DNA from: Lachnospiraceae bacterium
GTDB taxonomy: Bacteria > Bacillota > Clostridia > Lachnospirales > Lachnospiraceae
Length of the DNA: 64,000 nucleotides
Reading direction: 5' to 3'
NCBI GenBank assembly: GCA_017617545.1
Contig: JAFZVZ010000018.1
Coordinates: 1 to 64,000, forward strand
Shown: positions 1-7,703 of the stretch, one piece after another
Numbering within the stretch: position 1 is the first letter of the stretch
Layout: every line of letters starts with the position of its first letter
Translations under genes and position numbers: made by a program
The notes under the pieces: generated by a model
What the model saw: only the letters and a program-made list of their open reading frames with translations
Told to the model about the DNA's origin: nothing
The model's database searches: none

Positions 1-1025
1 ACACCTGGTACGGCGGCGAGATGAAGAAGGGTATGTTCTCCATGATGAACTACTACCTTCCTCTCAAGGGCATCGCTTCGATGCACTGCTCCGCTAACAC
101 GGATATGAACGGTGAGAACACCGCTATCTTCTTCGGTCTCTCCGGAACCGGCAAGACCACCCTTTCCACCGACCCGAAGCGTCTCCTCATCGGTGACGAC
201 GAGCACGGCTGGGATGACAACGGCGTCTTCAACTTCGAGGGCGGCTGCTATGCTAAGGTTATCAACCTCGATAAGGATTCCGAGCCCGATATCTACAACG
301 CGATCAAGAGAGACGCTCTCCTTGAGAACGTTACCGTTGACGGCGAGGGCAAGATCGATTTCGCTGACAAGAGCGTTACCGAGAACACCCGTGTTTCCTA
401 CCCGATCAACCACATTAAGAACATCGTTCTGAATGTTAACCCGACCTCCGCAGGTCCGGCTGCCAAGAACGTTATCTTCCTTTCCGCAGATGCGTTCGGT
501 GTTCTGCCTCCGGTTTCCATTCTTACTCCTGAGCAGACGCAGTACTACTTCCTGTCCGGTTTCACCGCTAAGCTTGCCGGTACCGAGCGCGGCATTACCG
601 AGCCCACTCCTACCTTCTCCGCTTGCTTCGGTCAGGCATTCCTTGAGCTTCATCCTACCAAGTACGGTGAGGAGCTTGTTAAGAAGATGCAGGCCAGCGG
701 CGCTAAGGCTTACCTTGTAAACACCGGTTGGAACGGCACCGGCAAGAGAATCTCCATCAAGGATACCCGTGGTATCATCGATGCGATCCTCAGCGGCGCG
801 ATCAACAACGCTCCTACCAAGAAGATCCCGATCTTCGACTTCGAAGTTCCTACCGAGCTTCCGGGCGTTGATCCGGCAATCCTTGATCCTCGCGACACCT
901 ACGCTGACGTAGCTGTTTGGGAAGGCAAGGCACAGGATCTCGCAGGCCGCTTCATCAAGAACTTTGTGAAGTACCAGGGCAACGACGCCGGCAAGGCTCT
1001 CGTAGCTGCAGGTCCTCAGCTGTAA
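1..1025 (+). CDS. pckA: Phosphoenolpyruvate carboxykinase (ATP), C-terminal part
   Basis: Cytoplasmic enzyme interconverting oxaloacetate plus ATP with PEP, CO2 and ADP. The gene is cut by the window edge: the frame is open from base 3 ([13 protein letters not shown], a conserved stretch), so the ATG at 21 is internal. Visible motifs are the P-loop-like [11 protein letters not shown] and the metal/nucleotide-binding LIGDDEHGW, followed by the conserved ENTRVSYPI segment. About 340 residues are present of the usual 530-540. Codons are strongly biased (AAG, TTC, GTT, GCT), as expected of a highly expressed gene. An intrinsic terminator follows the stop by about 30 bases. Family assignment is very secure. 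Confidence 0.97.
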   Translation, partial: TWYGGEMKKGMFSMMNYYLPLKGIASMHCSANTDMNGENTAIFFGLSGTGKTTLSTDPKRLLIGDDEHGWDDNGVFNFEGGCYAKVINLDKDSEPDIYNAIKRDALLENVTVDGEGKIDFADKSVTENTRVSYPINHIKNIVLNVNPTSAGPAAKNVIFLSADAFGVLPPVSILTPEQTQYYFLSGFTAKLAGTERGITEPTPTFSACFGQAFLELHPTKYGEELVKKMQASGAKAYLVNTGWNGTGKRISIKDTRGIIDAILSGAINNAPTKKIPIFDFEVPTELPGVDPAILDPRDTYADVAVWEGKAQDLAGRFIKNFVKYQGNDAGKALVAAGPQL

Positions 1026-1056
1026 TTGCTGTAAAACCGAATACACAGTATTCAAG

Positions 1057-1087
1057 GCCCGTCGCGGATTTCCGCGGCGGGCTTTTT
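1057..1087 (+). terminator. Rho-independent terminator of pckA
   Basis: Stem GCCCGTCGCGG / CCGCGGCGGGC (one G-U pair) with an ATTT loop, followed by TTTTT. The dispersed GCGCGTTAAGCGAGA element starts three bases after the T-run. Confidence 0.9.
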
Positions 1088-1089
1088 AT

Positions 1090-1152
1090 GCGCGTTAAGC
1101 GAGAACCGTTCTGCCGCCGGGCGTGCTCTGCTCGCGAGACCGTGTGACGGTT
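1090..1152 (+). repeat. Post-terminator TAAGCGAGA element, copy 1
   Basis: GCGCGTTAAGCGAGA at 1090-1104 directly follows the pckA terminator. It matches three other copies (7150, 22310, 35665) that also sit just after terminators. AACCGT near 1104 can pair with ACGGTT near 1147, closing a GC-rich interior containing GCCGCCGGGC. I do not recognise the family. Confidence 0.6.
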
Positions 1153-1177
1153 AAGAATATTTTTCGAAAAATAATCC

Positions 1178-1206
1178 TTGACAACCGGATTGTACTATGA
1201 TATTTT
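1178..1206 (+). promoter_or_regulatory. Sigma-A promoter of the GntR-ABC operon
   Basis: TTGACA at 1178-1183, a 17-bp spacer, then TATTTT at 1201-1206. The start of transcription would fall near 1213, inside the palindromic operator. Confidence 0.65.
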
Positions 1207-1234
1207 GCAATTGTACTACTCGACATAGTACAAT
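1189..1234. promoter_or_regulatory. Candidate GntR/YtrA operator
   Basis: Three copies of the ATTGTACTA half-site: direct at 1189 and 1210, inverted (TAGTACAAT) at 1226-1234. The last two form TTGTACTA-N7-TAGTACAA. They span the spacer, -10 and likely start site, which fits repression by the GntR protein encoded next. Autoregulation is inferred. Confidence 0.65.
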
Positions 1235-1322
1235 TGATGCAAATGCAGCTTGTGAGGGAAGTGTCGGCCGTACAGTGGGGTAAGGCCGGAAGAGAAGAAG
1301 TAATGAAGAAAGGAGCAGCGGT

Positions 1323-1709
1323 ATGATTGTGATTGACGTGACAGGCAGAGTACCTATTTTCGAACAGATCTGTCGCGGAATATGCGGTGACATCGCGAAG
1401 GGTGTACTGAAACCGCACGATCGAATCCCGGCTGCGCGTGTGCTGGCGAGAGAGCTGGGGATCAACCCCAACACCGTGGCGAAAGCGTACACGGAGCTGG
1501 AGCGTGACGGGATCATCTACTCCCGTGTCGGCAAGGGCAGCTTCATCGCGGAGCACGGGAACAAAGCGGACCGGAGATTTATCGACGAATTCGAACAGAA
1601 AGCGCGGGACGCGCTGCAGGCGGGTGTTCCGATGGAGACACTTGAGGAGATCCTCAAGCGGGTCGCGGCGGAGACACCGGACAATGAGGGGGTGACGGAC
1701 AATGATTGA
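1323..1709 (+). CDS. GntR-family transcriptional regulator, YtrA type
   Basis: Small (128 aa) cytoplasmic DNA-binding regulator. Residues about 8-75 form the GntR winged helix, with the characteristic IPAARVLARELGINPNT and VGKGSFIA segments. The short C-terminal tail without a ligand domain is typical of the YtrA subfamily, which usually represses its own operon of ABC transporter genes. The start is supported by GAAAGGAG about 7 bases upstream. Its stop overlaps the ATPase start by 8 bases, so the two are translationally coupled. A palindromic operator lies over the promoter. The inducer cannot be read from sequence; relatives often respond to cell-envelope antibiotics. Confidence 0.92.
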   Translation: MIVIDVTGRVPIFEQICRGICGDIAKGVLKPHDRIPAARVLARELGINPNTVAKAYTELERDGIIYSRVGKGSFIAEHGNKADRRFIDEFEQKARDALQAGVPMETLEEILKRVAAETPDNEGVTDND

Positions 1710-2625
1710 ATTAGATCGGGTTACAAAGATTTTTACATCGGACAATCCACTGAAGATCGCAGCGCTCGACGGGATCTCACTCACGATCCCGGAAGGATGT
1801 GTGTACGGACTTCTCGGCACGAACGGCGCCGGCAAATCCACACTGCTTCGCACGATGTGCGGGATTTACCGTCCTGACGAGGGAAGTGTTACGGTGGACG
1901 GCAGGGAAGTGTGGAACAATCCCGAGGCGAAGGCGGATGTCTGTCTCATCGGCGATGAGTTCGCCTGGCTGGAGAAGATGAGCGCGAACCGGTTGAAGGC
2001 GTATTACCGGTGCACCCGGCCCGGATTTTCCGGGGAAGTGTTTGATCGGCTTATGGAGGCGTTGGCGCTGCCGAAAAACCGAAAGCTCTCCACATTTTCC
2101 AAAGGAATGCGCCGGCAGGCGGTCACGGCACTCGGCGTGGCGTGCCGCGCAAAATACCTGCTGCTCGACGAGGCGTTCGAAGGTCTGGACCCGGCGATGC
2201 GCAGAGTGGTCCGCGAGATCCTCGCCGACGAGGTGTGCGACAACGGAGCCTCGGTCGTACTGTCATCGCACGATGTCACGGAGATCAGCGAGTCGTGCGA
2301 CCACGTGGTGATCATGTACGCAGGAAAGATCCTTCAGTTTGGAGAGATCGACGAGGTTTGCGACAGATATCGGAAAATTCAGCTTGTGTCGGAGGGTAAA
2401 GTCATCACCCGCGAGGAACTCGCGAATGCCGGCCTTTCGGTCCTGGGCTACTCGGTTATGGGAAACGCGGCGCAAGTGCTTGTGAGGGGAACGGAAGAGG
2501 AAATTACGGCGAAGACGGCAGCCTTGCCCGTCAGTCTGACGGATGCGGTGCCGCTGACGCTCGAGGAAGTATTTGTCTGTGAGATGAAGGAGAATGGTTA
2601 TGGAATCTACATTAAAGAAGAGTGA
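1702..2625 (+). CDS. ABC transporter ATP-binding protein (YtrB-like)
   Basis: 307-residue ATPase subunit of an ABC-2 type exporter. Walker A is GTNGAGKST (about residues 39-47), the signature loop is the divergent FSKGM rather than LSGGQ, Walker B is LLLDEAFEGLDP, and the H-loop is LSSHD. FSKGM is common in YtrB-like exporters paired with a GntR regulator. The roughly 80-residue C-terminal extension after the nucleotide-binding domain fits this family. The gene overlaps the regulator upstream and the membrane protein downstream, so one operon is likely. The substrate is unknown. Confidence 0.9.
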   Translation: MIELDRVTKIFTSDNPLKIAALDGISLTIPEGCVYGLLGTNGAGKSTLLRTMCGIYRPDEGSVTVDGREVWNNPEAKADVCLIGDEFAWLEKMSANRLKAYYRCTRPGFSGEVFDRLMEALALPKNRKLSTFSKGMRRQAVTALGVACRAKYLLLDEAFEGLDPAMRRVVREILADEVCDNGASVVLSSHDVTEISESCDHVVIMYAGKILQFGEIDEVCDRYRKIQLVSEGKVITREELANAGLSVLGYSVMGNAAQVLVRGTEEEITAKTAALPVSLTDAVPLTLEEVFVCEMKENGYGIYIKEE

Positions 2626-4114
2626 GGGGTGTCGCCCCCTTCGAGGGGAGTTCATTTCGCACAAAAGAAGCATGGTCGTTCTGGCGATCCTGTATGTGTT
2701 CGCTGCGTATCTGTTCATACAAAGTATCACTTTAGGTTCGAATGAATCCTGGTTCTCGTACGTTATTATGGCGGTTTGCGGGATATATACGGTGGGTGAG
2801 GCATTTGCCGACACCTACGATGCTTCGGCAAGGGACATTCAGCTGTCGCAGCCGATCCGCGCGGGAAGGAGATACCTCTCGAAACTGCTGTATATCTTCC
2901 TGCGTAGTATCGTGCCGACGGTGTTGGTGCTTGGCATCGTTATTGCGTACTGCAGCCGGCTGGAGTTGGATCCGTACGCTGCCGACCCGATCATCATCAG
3001 CGAGGTCATTTCCAAGGCGGTTGGTATGCTGCTGAACGTTGCCTTGTTCAACGCAATTGCCGTGCTGGCGCTGGCGAGCACGGGAACTCTGCTCGCTGCG
3101 GTCGTAGTCTGGCTGTTGGTCGGGGGGGCACTGTTCAGGCTTTACGTGTGCGGTTCATACGTAATAGAAGAGCTTCTTACATCCTTCTTTGGAGGAAGGC
3201 GGATCAGCAACGCGCAGCGTTTGAACGGTGATCTTATGATACTTGTGTTTGCTGTGACGCTTGTGCTGGTGGCAGGCGCGGTGTATGTGAGGAGAGACGG
3301 CAAGCACACGGGAAGGTTTATTGCGGGCTCTGCAGCCGTCGAGGTGCTTCTGGGAACGGCACTGCTCTGGTTCGGCCTTGCGGTGTTCGGTAGCGGTTTC
3401 ACGGTCAGGCTGGTTCTTTTAATCCTGGGATACGTCGGGGCGCATATCCTCATTTTCCGAAAGAATACGATTAAAAAAATCCCGGTCATGGCTGCAACGC
3501 TCGTCGGAGTCCTCGCCGTCAGCGCAGGAGTGGCGTGGTACACGTACACGCAGATCGTTGATGATCAGCGGGATGTGAATTCCGAAAAAATCACCGCATG
3601 GTCATCTTTTACGGACAGTGAACGCGGCGTGGATTACAAGAGGCTGGAGACACCCTACGTTGAGATCACGGACAGCGACTGGAGCGACGAGCGCTGGCGC
3701 GAGGCAAGACAATACCTGAGCGAGCCGTACTGCGAGTTAATGGTCGGTTCCTATGCAAATGTGGATACCAAGTGGAGCAACCAATACCATATCTCCAATG
3801 CGGATGGGAGTCCGCTCGATCAGGAGCAGTACCAAAAACTCGTTGAACTCCTCAGAGAGTATTGTTCGAAAAATGAGTACAGCACCGAGCACGAAACACC
3901 GTTTTTCAAATATCTCTTCACCGGCTGCGATCCGGTCGACTACGAATATGCGTCCTACGGCTTTCAGGTTACGATCAGCTACGATGGGGGCCGGAGCGCA
4001 CTGCGGGAGCGGTGCAAGGGGCACCTTATGACGGAGGGCGGAGAGGTTGAGATATGGGAGCTGATCCGGGCGGCCGGCTATAAAATCGAGATGGTGACCA
4101 ACTCTCGAAGATGA
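2600..4114 (+). CDS. ABC-2 type membrane protein, uncharacterised
   Basis: About 504 residues with roughly nine or ten hydrophobic segments in the first 320 residues and then a polar domain of about 170 residues that would lie outside the membrane. I prefer the ATG at 2600: AAGGAG is 8 bases from it, while the ATG at 2594 is too close to that site. It overlaps the ATPase gene by 26 bases and is most likely its permease partner. No family motif is recognised beyond this; a role in export or in envelope-stress defence would be inference from the operon. Confidence 0.7.
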   Translation: MESTLKKSEGCRPLRGEFISHKRSMVVLAILYVFAAYLFIQSITLGSNESWFSYVIMAVCGIYTVGEAFADTYDASARDIQLSQPIRAGRRYLSKLLYIFLRSIVPTVLVLGIVIAYCSRLELDPYAADPIIISEVISKAVGMLLNVALFNAIAVLALASTGTLLAAVVVWLLVGGALFRLYVCGSYVIEELLTSFFGGRRISNAQRLNGDLMILVFAVTLVLVAGAVYVRRDGKHTGRFIAGSAAVEVLLGTALLWFGLAVFGSGFTVRLVLLILGYVGAHILIFRKNTIKKIPVMAATLVGVLAVSAGVAWYTYTQIVDDQRDVNSEKITAWSSFTDSERGVDYKRLETPYVEITDSDWSDERWREARQYLSEPYCELMVGSYANVDTKWSNQYHISNADGSPLDQEQYQKLVELLREYCSKNEYSTEHETPFFKYLFTGCDPVDYEYASYGFQVTISYDGGRSALRERCKGHLMTEGGEVEIWELIRAAGYKIEMVTNSRR

Positions 4115-4145
4115 CGGATGTCGTAAACGAAGTCAATCTGTGAAG

Positions 4146-4174
4146 ATGACAAATGCACAAAGATGAAGTATACT
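4146..4174 (+). promoter_or_regulatory. Promoter of the fused ABC transporter gene
   Basis: ATGACA (4146-4151), 17-bp spacer, TATACT (4169-4174). The -10 box lies within the first codons of the longest reading frame from 4163, which argues for the downstream start at 4247. The hairpin AACCGCGCG / CGCGCGGTT (4177-4204) would lie at the 5' end of the transcript. Confidence 0.5.
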
Positions 4175-4246
4175 GTAACCGCGCGGCGCGTAAGTCGCGC
4201 GGTTGCGCGTTTCGGGGGACCCCGGCGCGGACGGAAAGGATTTTCC

Positions 4247-5896
4247 ATGAGGAACAGTAATGACGGACAATCGAAACCTTCGACGGACGGACGTTCGCGC
4301 CTGCGGCAGGTGCTTTCCCGCTGCCGGATCCCGCTGTATCTTCTGATCTCCCTGGCGGTCTGGGTTGCCCTGTGGCAGTACAAGGCGGGGAAAATGAACA
4401 GTCCCGTGCTTCTGCCGTACCCGAAGGACGTGTGGGCTGCGCTCCGAGAGCTTGTAGGGAAACCGGAATTTTCCGCGATACTGCTCGGCAGCCTCAAGCA
4501 TATCATGACGGGCTTTGCGATGGCGCTTGTGTGCGGCATCGTACTCGCGATCATCTGCCGCTTCAGCCTGTTCGCGGAGATGCTCCTGCTGCCGCCGATG
4601 AAGCTTGTGAAGACGGTGCCTGTCGTTTCGTTTATCATACTTCTGCTGCTGTGGGTCGATCCGGCGCGCATCAGCATCGTGATCTCGTTCCTGATCGTAC
4701 TTCCCGTGGTCTACGCCAATGTCTCGAAGGGCATCCGCGAAACGCCGAAGGAGATGCTGGAGATGGCGAAGGTGTTCGGGTATTCCTTCCTTCGGAAGCT
4801 ACGTTACCTGTTCATTCCGAACACGGTTCCGTATACGACGGCAGCCGTGTCGACCGGACTGTCCCTGTGCTGGAAAGCCGGCATCGCGGCGGAGATCATC
4901 GGTCTTTCGAAAAATTCCATCGGCCGCCAGCTGTACGACTCCAAGCTGTATCTTGACACCCCGGCGCTCTTCGCGTGGACGGTCGTCGTGATCCTCGTGA
5001 GTGTCGTGATGGAGTGGCTGATCATGATCGTGCTGCGGGCAGTGGCGATCGCGATCGCCGATCCGACGCTTTGGTACCGGCCGCGCCAGGCATTGCGGTT
5101 CCTCGTCGGCCTGCCGGTCCTCGAGGACAGAACGGCGGAGGAAGAGGTTGAGGAAAACTCCTCGGCGGAGTTGAAAGCCGCAGAAGGAACCGGATCTTCG
5201 GCGGGACCGGAAGACAGTGTTGATACCGGATCCGGAGAAGCGGGCGTATCCGGAGGAGAGCCCGCGGATCGTGTCGATCAAGATAACGAGCCGGTTGTTG
5301 TGCTCGACCACGTGGATAAGAGCTATAACGGAAGGGCTGTGCTTACGGATGTGTCCGTTGAGCTCCGCAAGGGCGAGGTGATGCTGATCACCGGACCGTC
5401 CGGCGGCGGCAAGACAACGATGCTTCGCTGCATGCTCGGCCTCGTGCGCCCGGACAGCGGAACGGTCACGTATCCCGCAGGCCGCCCGCGCATGGCAGCG
5501 GTGTTCCAGGAGGATCGTCTGTGCGAGGGACTTCCCGCGTGGAAGAACGTGGCGCTTGCGATCCCGGGAAGAACCGGGCGGGAGACGCGCAACAGTATCC
5601 TCTCCGAGCTTTCGGAGCTCGGGATCGATGACGGCGCGCGCAAGCCCGTGAGGGCATTTTCCGGAGGAATGAAACGGCGCACGGCATGGTTACGGGCGCT
5701 TACGGTCAAGCCGGATCTGCTGGTGCTGGACGAGCCGTTTACGGGGCTGGATGCTGCGAGAAAGGACATTCTGCTCGAGCGGATGCACTCCGTGGCAGAA
5801 ACAACGGCAATCGCCATAGTGACGCATAACACGTCAGAAATTGAGAAAATTTGCGCGACTTTTGAGAACGTGATTCGGGTCACCAGAGGCGAGTGA
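4247..5896 (+). CDS. Fused ABC permease-ATPase, SsuC/SsuB (TauC/TauB) type
   Basis: A single 549-residue protein joining a permease of the nitrate/sulfonate/taurine class to its ATPase. The N-terminal half has about six membrane segments and the EAA-like loop GIRETPKEMLEMAKVFG. A low-complexity acidic Ser/Gly/Glu linker of about 60 residues follows. The ATPase then shows Walker A GPSGGGKTT, Q-loop VFQED, signature FSGGMKRR, Walker B LLVLDEPFTGLD and H-loop VTHN. The ATG at 4247 has GGAAAGGA six bases upstream; a start at 4163 would overlap the predicted promoter. No substrate-binding protein is adjacent, although this class normally needs one, so the substrate is unknown. Confidence 0.85.
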   Translation: MRNSNDGQSKPSTDGRSRLRQVLSRCRIPLYLLISLAVWVALWQYKAGKMNSPVLLPYPKDVWAALRELVGKPEFSAILLGSLKHIMTGFAMALVCGIVLAIICRFSLFAEMLLLPPMKLVKTVPVVSFIILLLLWVDPARISIVISFLIVLPVVYANVSKGIRETPKEMLEMAKVFGYSFLRKLRYLFIPNTVPYTTAAVSTGLSLCWKAGIAAEIIGLSKNSIGRQLYDSKLYLDTPALFAWTVVVILVSVVMEWLIMIVLRAVAIAIADPTLWYRPRQALRFLVGLPVLEDRTAEEEVEENSSAELKAAEGTGSSAGPEDSVDTGSGEAGVSGGEPADRVDQDNEPVVVLDHVDKSYNGRAVLTDVSVELRKGEVMLITGPSGGGKTTMLRCMLGLVRPDSGTVTYPAGRPRMAAVFQEDRLCEGLPAWKNVALAIPGRTGRETRNSILSELSELGIDDGARKPVRAFSGGMKRRTAWLRALTVKPDLLVLDEPFTGLDAARKDILLERMHSVAETTAIAIVTHNTSEIEKICATFENVIRVTRGE

Positions 5897-6043
5897 AGCC
5901 GGGATTTTTCGGAATTCGACAGAGTATTCGGACAATAGGCTTGAAATCGACAGAAAAGAAACATAATATTCGTAAATTGTATATACAATTCAGACAATAA
6001 CGAAGAATTATCAAATAAGTTTGTGAATAAAATATGTTTTGTG
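5897..6043. other. AT-rich intergenic stretch with a 16-bp palindrome
   Basis: AT-rich sequence between the fused transporter gene and the array promoter. AATTGTATATACAATT (5975-5990) is a perfect palindrome about 55 bases upstream of the -35 box and could be an operator. No coding capacity is seen. Confidence 0.4.
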
Positions 6044-6072
6044 TTGACAATACAATACCCGGATGGTATAGT
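6044..6072 (+). promoter_or_regulatory. Strong sigma-A promoter driving the repeat array
   Basis: Consensus TTGACA at 6044-6049, 17-bp spacer, TATAGT at 6067-6072. No protein-coding gene follows for 1.6 kb; the first terminator downstream is at 7113. This suggests that the repeat array is transcribed as a non-coding RNA. Confidence 0.8.
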
Positions 6073-6185
6073 AGAGCCAGAACAAAAAAACAAGCGACGC
6101 CGGAAGGAATTCCCGATCGACCCTATAACGATCCGGAGGCCGGCAGAGACAATCGGCGGTGAGAACGATTGATATAAAATTTTCC

Positions 6186-7065
6186 GAAAGAGAAGGTACA
6201 GTCCGATGGGCACTGAAAAGTAACACCGAACAAGTTCCAACGAATTCAAGGAAAGAGAAGGTACAGTCCGATGGACACTGCGAAGTAATACCGAACAGTA
6301 AGTCGAACAAATCTACCGAAAGAAGGTACAGTCCGATGGGAGCTGCAGAGTAACAACTAAAACAGTTTGATCGAACAATTCTACCGAAAGAAGGTACAGT
6401 CCGATGTACACTGCAAAGTAACAAGCTAAACAGTAAGACCTGAAAGATTTACCGAAAAGTATCAAGTATCAAAAGAAGGATGGTACAGTCCGATGGGAAC
6501 GACAGAGTAACATTGAGAGCCTTCGACGCGAAGACCGGCACGATACGGAAACAATAAAGTGGCACAACGAGCAGGCAGTCAGCCGGTGGCACACGGGTGC
6601 AAAAGAGAGAGGCCGCAGAATTTATTTGACGAAGTGTCCGGGCGTCAGGAACAGCCAAAACGGCGTTGAGATAGATGTTACCCTTTAAATATGATTGAAA
6701 GGCTGGTACAGTCCGATGAAATAGTCAGTTGACCGACCCAAAACAAAACTGCAGAAAGGATGGTACGGTCCGATGAAATAGTCATATGGCCGACCCAAAA
6801 AACAGTTACAGTCGATCTACTACGACATATAGGATTATCACAGAAAGGCAGGTACGGTCCAAAGGAAGCATAAGTTGACCCACCTCAAAACGATATTGAT
6901 GAAAGGAAGGTACGGTCCCAAGGAGACTTAAGCGATCTACCTCAAAACGATATTTACAGAAAGGACGGTACAGTCCCAAGGACACTTAAGAGACTTACCT
7001 CAAAACGATAATTACAGAAAGGAAGGTACGGACCAACACAGACATAAGTGTTCGACCTTACGGCA
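6186..7065 (+). repeat. Eleven-unit interspersed repeat array, 57-89 bp spacing
   Basis: GGTAC cores lie at 6195, 6260, 6325, 6393, 6482, 6705, 6762, 6851, 6909, 6967 and 7025. Steps are 65, 65, 68, 89, 223, 57, 89, 58, 58 and 58. Units 1-5 share TACAGTCCGATG and then an AGTAA box. Units 6-7 have GTCCGATGAAATAGTCA. Units 8-10 replace the ATG region with AAAG or CAAG and share a CCTCAAAACGATA tail. The graded divergence looks like repeated duplication followed by drift. A unit-free stretch at about 6515-6695 interrupts the array. Confidence 0.85.
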
Positions 7066-7112
7066 GTAGCAGGAACTGCCGGAACCGAAAGCCTGCATGA
7101 TACTGAAGATAC

Positions 7113-7150
7113 CCGGCCGGAGTGAAGAACGTCTCCGGCCGGTTTGTTTG
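7113..7150 (+). terminator. Intrinsic terminator of the repeat transcript
   Basis: Perfect 10-bp stem CCGGCCGGAG / CTCCGGCCGG with a 10-base loop, then TTTGTTTG. It closes the transcription unit that starts near 6080. Confidence 0.85.
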
Positions 7151-7190
7151 CGTGTTAAGCGAGAGCACTCATTCCCGCGGAGGCGGGAAA
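7150..7190 (+). repeat. Post-terminator TAAGCGAGAG element, copy 2
   Basis: GCGTGTTAAGCGAGAG (7150-7165) follows the array terminator directly. It is followed by a hairpin TTCCCGC-GGAG-GCGGGAA (about 7171-7188). Other copies lie at 1090, 22310 and 35665. The stem sequence differs between copies while pairing is kept. Confidence 0.65.
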
Positions 7191-7238
7191 TCGAAGAGGG
7201 GCAGTCGTGGAAACAGTGTTTCCGGCTAATGCTGCAAT

Positions 7239-7640
7239 TGCTACGCAAAAGAGAAGAATATCGGGTTTGTGTAGCACAAAAGTCGTTTTGTCAGAAGCTG
7301 ATCGGGAGGTTGTTTCGCGAAATGCTACGCAATCGGTGAAATATGGGGCTTGGTGTAGCAAAAAACAAGAAAAGAGTGTTTCGGGTTTCCGGCACGGAGG
7401 AGGTTGTGCTACTGAACTACTCCAGATTTCGGCCTTTCGGTAGCAAAAATCAAGAAAAGAGTGTTTCGGGCTTCCGGCACGGCGGAGGTTGTGCTACTGA
7501 ACTACTCCGGATTTCGGTCTTTCGGTAGCAAAAACAAGAAAAGAGTGTTTCGGGTTTCCGGCACGGTGGAGGTTGTGCTACTGAACTACTCCAGATTCCG
7601 GGTTTCGGTAGCAAAAAACAAGAAAAGAGTGTTCTCATTT
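7239..7640. repeat. 84-85 bp periodic array A (five units)
   Basis: TGCTAC boxes start at 7239, 7323, 7407, 7492 and 7576 (steps 84, 84, 85, 84). Each is followed 32-33 bases later by an inverted GTAGCA box (7271, 7355, 7440, 7525, 7608). Units 3-5 are nearly identical; units 1-2 keep the boxes but differ elsewhere. The same architecture occurs at 25978-26354. The array ends about 30 bases before the promoter of the pyrophosphatase gene. Short frames inside it stay open only because 84 is divisible by three. I do not recognise it. Confidence 0.85.
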
Positions 7641-7644
7641 ATAT

Positions 7645-7673
7645 TTGATTTTAGCGGCGCTCTGCGGTAGAAT
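7645..7673 (+). promoter_or_regulatory. Promoter of ppaC
   Basis: TTGATT (7645-7650), 17-bp spacer, TAGAAT (7668-7673), 31 bases before the start codon. Confidence 0.6.
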
Positions 7674-7703
7674 GGGGTAACGAAATGTGAGGAGAGGCTG
7701 CCC

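Larger units (their letters stand above)
6080..7150 (+). ncRNA. Putative 1.07-kb non-coding transcript with 11 repeats
   Basis: Bounded by a consensus promoter (6044-6072) and an intrinsic terminator (7113-7150). It contains no credible long ORF on either strand but 11 copies of a repeat whose core is GAAAGRAGGTACRGTCC. Many units can fold: the GGTA of the core pairs with a downstream TACC in units 2, 9 and 10, and AGGT with ACCT in units 8 and 11. Seven units place an ATG nine bases after AAGG or a similar purine run. I know no RNA family that fits. Transcription is predicted, not shown. Confidence 0.6.

Noticed and set aside
4177..4215. Terminator of the GntR-ABC operon at the GC hairpin before 4247
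   Set aside because: The stem is good but it lacks a T-run and lies downstream of the next promoter, so I treat it only as a 5' leader hairpin.
4163..4246. Longer start for the fused ABC transporter
   Set aside because: The first codons overlap a predicted -10 box and there is no ribosome binding site, whereas ATG 4247 has one at good spacing.
6011..6424. Minus-strand 137-aa frame with repeated PSDCTF/HRTVPS segments
   Set aside because: It is the translation of the repeat array on the opposite strand, with no ribosome binding site and no homology-like features. The promoter points the other way.
6186..7065. CRISPR array at 6.2-7.0 kb
   Set aside because: Repeats are degenerate, the intervals vary from 57 to 223 bases and are related to each other rather than unique, and no cas genes are present.
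7239..7640. CRISPR or integron attC interpretation of the 84-85 bp arrays
   Set aside because: The filler of array A units 3-5 is nearly identical rather than unique, the conserved arms are only 6-7 bases, and no cas or integrase gene is nearby.
7343..7670. Short plus-strand proteins with repeated VFRVSGT-like segments
   Set aside because: They stay open only because the 84-bp period is divisible by three. An 85-bp step breaks frame continuity and there is no ribosome binding site.
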